A stretch of 64,000 nt of DNA from an uncultured Pseudomonadota bacterium (GTDB taxonomy: Bacteria; Pseudomonadota; Alphaproteobacteria; Rs-D84). How positions within the stretch are numbered: position 1 is the first letter of the stretch; every line of letters begins with the position of its first letter. Both the position numbers and the translations under genes were made by a program. Location: assembly GCA_947307295.1 (NCBI GenBank), contig CAMZIQ010000005.1, positions 1-64,000 of the forward strand, in the 5' to 3' direction. The notes under the pieces were generated by a model. That model was not told where the DNA came from and made no database searches. It saw only the letters and a list, made by a program, of their open reading frames with translations. Shown here one piece after another: positions 61,556 to 64,000 of the stretch.

Positions 61556-64000
61556 TCTTCCACCCGTGCTAAATCATCGTATTCATGGTATTTAGCACCC
61601 ACAGATTCGCGATATTCATATTCTGCAATTTTATCGGTACTATATTGCCCAAATAATTCTTTAACCTTTTGCACAGTATTATCTATCATAGCTTGCGCAA
61701 CATCATCACGATATTCAATTAAATCAATATCGCCTTTTTTCAATTGTAAAAATTGTAATACTGGAATAATCGAAACATCTTTCATTTTGATTGGAAAACC
61801 ACCATTTTGCATCATATAACCTTCCAGCGCAATTTGTGGCATAGTCCCATCCATCAACTGTTTTTTAGTTGGTGCAGAACCTGTTTTTATATCCATAACC
61901 ACACCGTCCCAGATAATATCAGCACGCGCACGCACATTACGCCCAGCAATATTTACCGAACCAGCAATTTCGATATATTGCGGTTTTTTATCTTTGAAAA
62001 ATTCTTCTACAAATTCAGCAATTTCACAAAATCTTTTGTGCCAAAAATAAAACAAAACTGAATTTTCTGGTAAATCTTGTCTGGCACGTTTGTCCATTTC
62101 TTTCACTAAATTTTCAGCATTAAAATCTTTAGCATTTTCAAGTGTCTCATGAACCAGATTTCCAAATTGACGCGCATCAGGCAAAATCCAATAATCATCT
62201 TTTGGACGCAATCTTAAAATATGTTTCACATAAAAAGCATACGGATTATGAATCAGCAATTCAATTTCTGTCACATATACATCACTTTTATCAATTGGTG
62301 GTGTCGGCGGACTATAATCAAGTGGTTTATATTCAACATCATCCCTAGCCCGCACAGATTCCAACACATCATCCGCCCTGCCTATATCACCAATTGCAAC
62401 CCGAACACGTGATATAAAGCGTGATTCAGTTGTCAAAGCACCACCAGATTGCATACTTCGCAACCAATAAACTTCCCTGCCACAAGATAAAGTCATAAAA
62501 TCCAGCGCCATTAGCGACACTTTGCGCCTAGGCGATGGCAAACCTATCTTTTCAGAAATTGAACGTGGCAACCATGCGTTTTCATACCCCAAAGCCGGAA
62601 ACATACCTTCGTTAAGACCTGTTAAAATTATAACATCCGCAGTTTGCATACGCGATTCTATTGTTCCGATTACACATACATTACAGTCTTCTTTTTTATT
62701 CGGTCTAATAGAAATTCCAGACATAGCATCAGCAATAAAACTGCGTGCATCAAATACATTTAATATAATACCATTAGCGCATAAAATATCCGATGTTTCT
62801 TTTATCGCATTCCAAATTGGAATATCTTTTTCGTTTTCTATTATAAATTCTGGTTGAAAATCATAATCATTTTTTTCATCAACAAATTTCACCAGCATAT
62901 CAAATAAATTATAATTACTTTGCGCATACAAAGATTCAAATTCACGTTGATTGTTTTCAACCCAACCATCAAATAAATTTAAAATCGCACGACCGACATC
63001 TGTCATAGTCCCAGAAAGCCCCGAAGAAAAATCTGCATCTATGTTCAACCGCAACATTTCAGATTTTATTCTTTGATTGGCCGCAGCATCTGGTGTAATT
63101 ATCAACACAGATTTATTTTCTGATATTGCGCGCTTTGTGATTTCTGCTGCACATGATGCTTCTTCACTTTCGCGCGCACATTCTATTAATTTACAATTTT
63201 GTAATTTGTTATTAATGTGCCGTCCCGTATTTCCAAAAGCGATATTCATAACATCAATAACTTCGCTATTTCCGACATTCAAAGTTTTAACATCTTTTGG
63301 CGACAAATCTAATCTTTTTAAAAATTTATATTCGCTGTTATACGGATTAGTATCTAATTCAAAATCTTCTTTGCATCCATCTATCTTGCCAGACAAAATA
63401 ATTTTTCCATTTTCACGTTTTGCAATTTCCACCATTAAATCAGCAGTAGCCGGCACAGATGCAGTAGAACCACACACAATCACATTTTCATAATCGCCCA
63501 AATAATTTATCCATGAACGAATATCAGAATTTCTTTTTTGCACAGCTGTTAATTTATCATCAGGTAATTGTTTTAATATATCTAAAATTCGTGCTTTGTT
63601 TTGAAAATGTACTGCATATTTATCATCTATAATTTCAGACCAATTTATATTGCGGATATCTATACCTTCATTTTCTAAATAATCTTGCATACGAATAAAA
63701 TCGTGCGCCAAAGGCAACGCAGTAGATATATTTTTTACATTTGCATCCATTGATAAAAGATGTGCCAAAACAATTACGCGTTCCCTGTTTGATATAATAT
63801 CTGTATATTCTTCTTCGTCTTCTTCAACACCATCGCCCAAAGGAACCAATTTTGGCAATATAACCGCATGTCCCAACTTTTCAACAATCATATGTTCAAC
63901 ACTTCGTATAGCGCGACGCGAAGGTAAAAAAATCAAAACACGTGAAAAATCATTTTTATATTGAACAATCTCGCCCCATAATGCGTCCAGCATATGTGCA
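61552..64000 (-). CDS. addB: Double-strand break repair protein AddB (5' end outside window)
   Basis: At least 815 residues. The frame stays open upstream of the first ATG (63993) to the window edge, and the visible LDALWGEIVQYKNDFSRVLIFLPSRRAIRSVEHMI aligns with an internal part of the usual AddB N-terminus, so the true start is outside. The C-terminal RecB-type nuclease domain has RADIIWDGVVMDIKTGSAPTKKQLMDGTMPQIALEGYMM, with the D-x-K and Q-x3-E/Y residues. With AddA it resects broken DNA ends for RecA loading. Confidence 0.9.
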   Translation of the reverse strand, partial: AHMLDALWGEIVQYKNDFSRVLIFLPSRRAIRSVEHMIVEKLGHAVILPKLVPLGDGVEEDEEEYTDIISNRERVIVLAHLLSMDANVKNISTALPLAHDFIRMQDYLENEGIDIRNINWSEIIDDKYAVHFQNKARILDILKQLPDDKLTAVQKRNSDIRSWINYLGDYENVIVCGSTASVPATADLMVEIAKRENGKIILSGKIDGCKEDFELDTNPYNSEYKFLKRLDLSPKDVKTLNVGNSEVIDVMNIAFGNTGRHINNKLQNCKLIECARESEEASCAAEITKRAISENKSVLIITPDAAANQRIKSEMLRLNIDADFSSGLSGTMTDVGRAILNLFDGWVENNQREFESLYAQSNYNLFDMLVKFVDEKNDYDFQPEFIIENEKDIPIWNAIKETSDILCANGIILNVFDARSFIADAMSGISIRPNKKEDCNVCVIGTIESRMQTADVIILTGLNEGMFPALGYENAWLPRSISEKIGLPSPRRKVSLMALDFMTLSCGREVYWLRSMQSGGALTTESRFISRVRVAIGDIGRADDVLESVRARDDVEYKPLDYSPPTPPIDKSDVYVTEIELLIHNPYAFYVKHILRLRPKDDYWILPDARQFGNLVHETLENAKDFNAENLVKEMDKRARQDLPENSVLFYFWHKRFCEIAEFVEEFFKDKKPQYIEIAGSVNIAGRNVRARADIIWDGVVMDIKTGSAPTKKQLMDGTMPQIALEGYMMQNGGFPIKMKDVSIIPVLQFLQLKKGDIDLIEYRDDVAQAMIDNTVQKVKELFGQYSTDKIAEYEYRESVGAKYHEYDDLARVED

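Overview
The window is a gene-dense, AT-rich bacterial chromosome segment with standard stop codons. It looks like a low-GC alphaproteobacterium with a small genome, probably a host- or gut-associated one. Lineage clues seen in the genes are a Ros/MucR-type regulator, an alphaproteobacterial RHH_4-like ribbon-helix-helix protein, a small Zn-motif plus J-domain protein, a DciA (DUF721) protein next to an MltA lipoprotein, SecB, and AddB rather than RecB/RecC. A placement near uncultured gut lineages such as RF32 or Rs-D84 is only an inference. No rRNA, tRNA, CRISPR array, transposase or prophage was seen.

Layout. Positions 1-3.9 kb hold a short promoter-driven ORF containing a (TG)n tract, a hemolysin III-like membrane protein, glutamyl-tRNA synthetase, TrmB and an unknown protein. 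At 3.9-6.05 kb lies a four-gene accessory operon: membrane protein, unknown, SMI1/KNR4-like and RHH protein, with a palindrome in its promoter. At 6-9.7 kb are a YbeY-Lnt fusion, a zinc-less MucR-like regulator and RarA. From 9.7 to 26.8 kb there is a long minus-strand run: GreA, MutL, YajC-SecD-SecF, an S41 protease homologue lacking its catalytic dyad, a PAP2 phosphatase, a 1,603-residue secreted protein with a HEYSH zincin motif, a 105-residue partner, FtsK and two outer-membrane proteins. At 26.8-29.4 kb are an LptF/G permease, an unlisted 43-residue membrane protein, XerD and a J-domain protein. At 29.5-32.3 kb is an operon of three secreted Cys-containing proteins. At 32.4-37.7 kb are TrxB, SerS, two orphan proteins with strong promoters, and TypA.

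From 37.7 to 45.8 kb eight glycosyltransferase-type genes (GT61-, GT92-, GT2-, RgpF-, GT4- and GT32-like) alternate in strand between typA and recA, forming a surface-glycan island. From 45.9 to 54.1 kb there is a recombination/housekeeping block: RecA, an MFS transporter, RuvC, DciA, MltA, SecB, YebC, RuvA, MnmE. From 54.2 to 55.9 kb are an unknown coiled-coil protein and a 369-bp structured gap containing the second copy of the (TG)n short ORF, paired hairpins and another inverted repeat. From 55.9 to 60.7 kb three tandem paralogous acyl/AMP ligases follow. The window ends with exonuclease III and a 5'-truncated AddB.

The most unusual items are: the duplicated Thr-His repeat micro-ORF with its own extended -10 promoter and SD; the secreted zincin protein with its adjacent small gene; the YbeY-Lnt fusion; the palindrome overlapping the recA -10; and the ligase triplication.
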